DNA of 64,000 bases from Elysia crispata. Its lineage: Eukaryota; Mollusca; Gastropoda; Plakobranchidae. A program made the translations under genes and the position numbers. This document shows positions 62,340-64,000 of the stretch, in pieces. Position 1 is the first letter of the stretch, and each line of letters opens with the position of its first letter. Location of the stretch: positions 350,001 through 414,000 of the forward strand of contig JAWDGP010001945.1 of assembly GCA_033675545.1 (NCBI GenBank). The letters run 5' to 3'. The notes below the pieces were generated by a model. That model had not been told where the DNA came from and searched no databases. It saw only the letters and a program-made list of their open reading frames with translations.

Positions 62340-63620
62340 AGAATAGTCAACTTATGCAATAGTGCGTCCCAAATGACCTGAACATAATTCAGGGGACTTA
62401 GATGAGTAGATAAGGATTGTAGGACTGGTTAAACACATGGGTATTAGGTTCGTGGAGAGGTTTAAATTTGTTGAATAATAATAATATTATAATACTAAAG
62501 AATAAGCTAATTGCCACATTGACTCTACTGAGAATGAACTTTGCTCACGTTTTAATTTAAAATTTAAAAGGATACAAATTAATTTCAAGCCGATTCCTGT
62601 GACTGGTTCATGGTAATGACTATAGATTCGAAACAGTCTACAGAGCATTTTTATTGGCCCATTTGATCAACATCGTCTTATGTTTATTTATGCCTAAAGG
62701 ATAACATACTATTGCAATCTTGCTCGTCATGTGCTGTGGTTAAAACTCACTACCGGTGTTACATTTGAACGATTGACTCAGTTATGCACCTGTTTGAAAA
62801 GCATGAACCATAAAAGATAAATGTATTACCATTGTTGTGTGTTAAAAAAATTGCATCAATTTTGCATTTTAAAGTATCTGTTTAAAGGGAACTTCAATTC
62901 GTCAGAGATGGGTTCTATCTACATTGAAAAAGGGATTTACGTCTAAATTTGAAGAAGAAAAAAAATGCCACAGTCAGAGTTTTGTACTAGAAGACTCGCA
63001 GATCAGACACATGCATCATTCACGGGCCTCGATAACTAGCGCATGCTTTGAAAGAAAAGGCCCGTTATTATGTTGCCAATCACAACTCGGAGGGGCAAAC
63101 TACGACAAAGATTTGACACTATTCTCGTATACCAGGTAAATGAGCTTTGGACTCATACTAAAGTCACACATAATCGTAGAAATTCTAGTGACCATCCACT
63201 GTTAATCGATATAAGCAATCCACGGAAAGTGTGTCCTCGAACATTTTTTTGTCCTATTCCATTAAAGTATTTAAAAAAAAACAATTGAAGGAATCCCAGT
63301 TCTAACAGATAACGAATCACATCAAAATCAGTGTGATGTTAACAATGTGCTAAAACAATTGTGCGCTAAAAAAGTCGAATCACAATTTAGAAAAAAAAAA
63401 TCCCATTGAAAGATGAATAATAAAAAAAGCACAATCTTATGATACCCGTGGGAACATTACATCTTGGTGTCGATTTTTCCCGTTTTTTTTCACCTCTTGA
63501 ACTAGACAGAGATAAAATGTGTCGGCTCGTAAGACGAAACGAGCGGCATGATTCTAAATCAATATGCACGGGTAAGTTCACGTGATCATTCGTTTGATTT
63601 GCTTAAGTTTTTAACATTTT
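62340..63620. other. Upstream flank of the MYND gene; no gene recognised
   Basis: Two short plus-strand frames (62924-63139 and 63070-63288) have no known domain, although one ends at a plausible donor (CAG|GTAAATGAG at 63137). A divergent first exon is possible but unsupported. Confidence 0.45.
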
Positions 63621-63624
63621 AGAG

Positions 63625-64000
63625 TTAGCTCAATCATCATCACAGCTTTGCTTGCCCTGGCTCAGAACAGAGGCCACCAACAAATCCTCTCCACCTTTCC
63701 CTATTCCGGACCAGTTTCTTCACTTTGGTCCATGCCCTTCCTTTTCTGATCACATCGTCTTCGCCGACTCTCCTTCAGCTTTCATGTGGTCTTCCCATTG
63801 ATCTTCTGCCCTAAAGATTCCAATCCAATACCCGTTTTGTGATATATTTATCTGACTTCCTGAGAGCATGCAGACCCATTTTCAAAGTCGTCTTACGATA
63901 TCATTCACAACCAGTAGCTGCTCTGTTCTGCTCCAAATATCCTCATTTCTGAGATTTTCTAGGGAGTGTGCATAGACACTTATTGATGAAATCATGAATT
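63625..64000 (-). mobile_element. 3' end of an RTE-like LINE, running off the window
   Basis: On the minus strand, pieces read LRKSDKYITKRVLDWN, GRRSMGRPH, KVKKLVRNRERWRGFVGGLC and SEPGQAKL. This is the C-terminal pattern of RTE-related reverse transcriptases, followed by TGATGATGATT, the usual short-repeat tail of such elements near 63630. It is interrupted by a few stops. The body must lie beyond the right edge. Confidence 0.75.

Overview
This is nuclear DNA from an animal, most likely a mollusc and perhaps a heterobranch gastropod. The genes have short exons in long AT-rich introns, the spliced proteins have clear animal orthologues, and the DNA is full of short transposon relics, RTE- and L2/Rex1-like LINE pieces, dinucleotide runs and AGATCT repeats. 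The phylum is inferred from this style; the sequence itself only proves 'metazoan'. No operon, CRISPR array, rRNA or tRNA was seen.

Four spliced genes were assembled by eye from exons whose splice sites and phases agree. (1) 2335-17051, + strand: FAAP100, a subunit of the Fanconi anaemia core complex; its first exon is not identified. (2) 38037-23483, - strand: WTAP, the adaptor of the m6A RNA methyltransferase complex, 596 codons in seven coding exons. (3) 49660-54934, + strand: SOD2, mitochondrial manganese superoxide dismutase, complete, 226 codons in four exons. (4) 62085-58953, - strand: an unassigned protein of about 355 residues with a helical, ARM-like body and a C-terminal MYND zinc finger. 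FAAP100 and WTAP converge, WTAP and SOD2 diverge, and SOD2 and the MYND gene converge. WTAP next to SOD2 in head-to-head order is also the human arrangement on 6q25.3, so this looks like an ancient linkage, possibly kept by a shared promoter near 49.1-49.6 kb.

The rest is transposon debris. 1-46 is one end of an inverted-repeat element that recurs at 47.1-48.5 kb. About 328-890 holds a broken Ty3/Gypsy-type gag fossil. A 5'-truncated L2/Rex1-like LINE lies antisense in a FAAP100 intron (5578-7800). Other LINE pieces lie at 21.5 kb, 51.5 kb and the right edge. Four elements with CAGT termini flanked by TA (15.7, 20.6, 25.4 and 30.9 kb) and a related one at 42.5 kb look like pogo/Tigger-type non-autonomous transposons. 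Two elements flanked by TTAA (18.5 and 30.7 kb) look like piggyBac-type MITEs. Two further unnamed repeat families each have two copies.

The most striking structure is at 47.1-48.5 kb: an inverted-repeat element split by a Merlin-type transposon with a perfect 8-bp target duplication, which itself contains a G/C-run foldback. A second long foldback (two 112-bp arms, 50-nt loop) lies in SOD2 intron 3. I found no clear new multi-gene system. The best leads are the WTAP-SOD2 linkage, the nested Merlin insertion, the unassigned MYND gene, and the FAAP100 intron with a GC donor.
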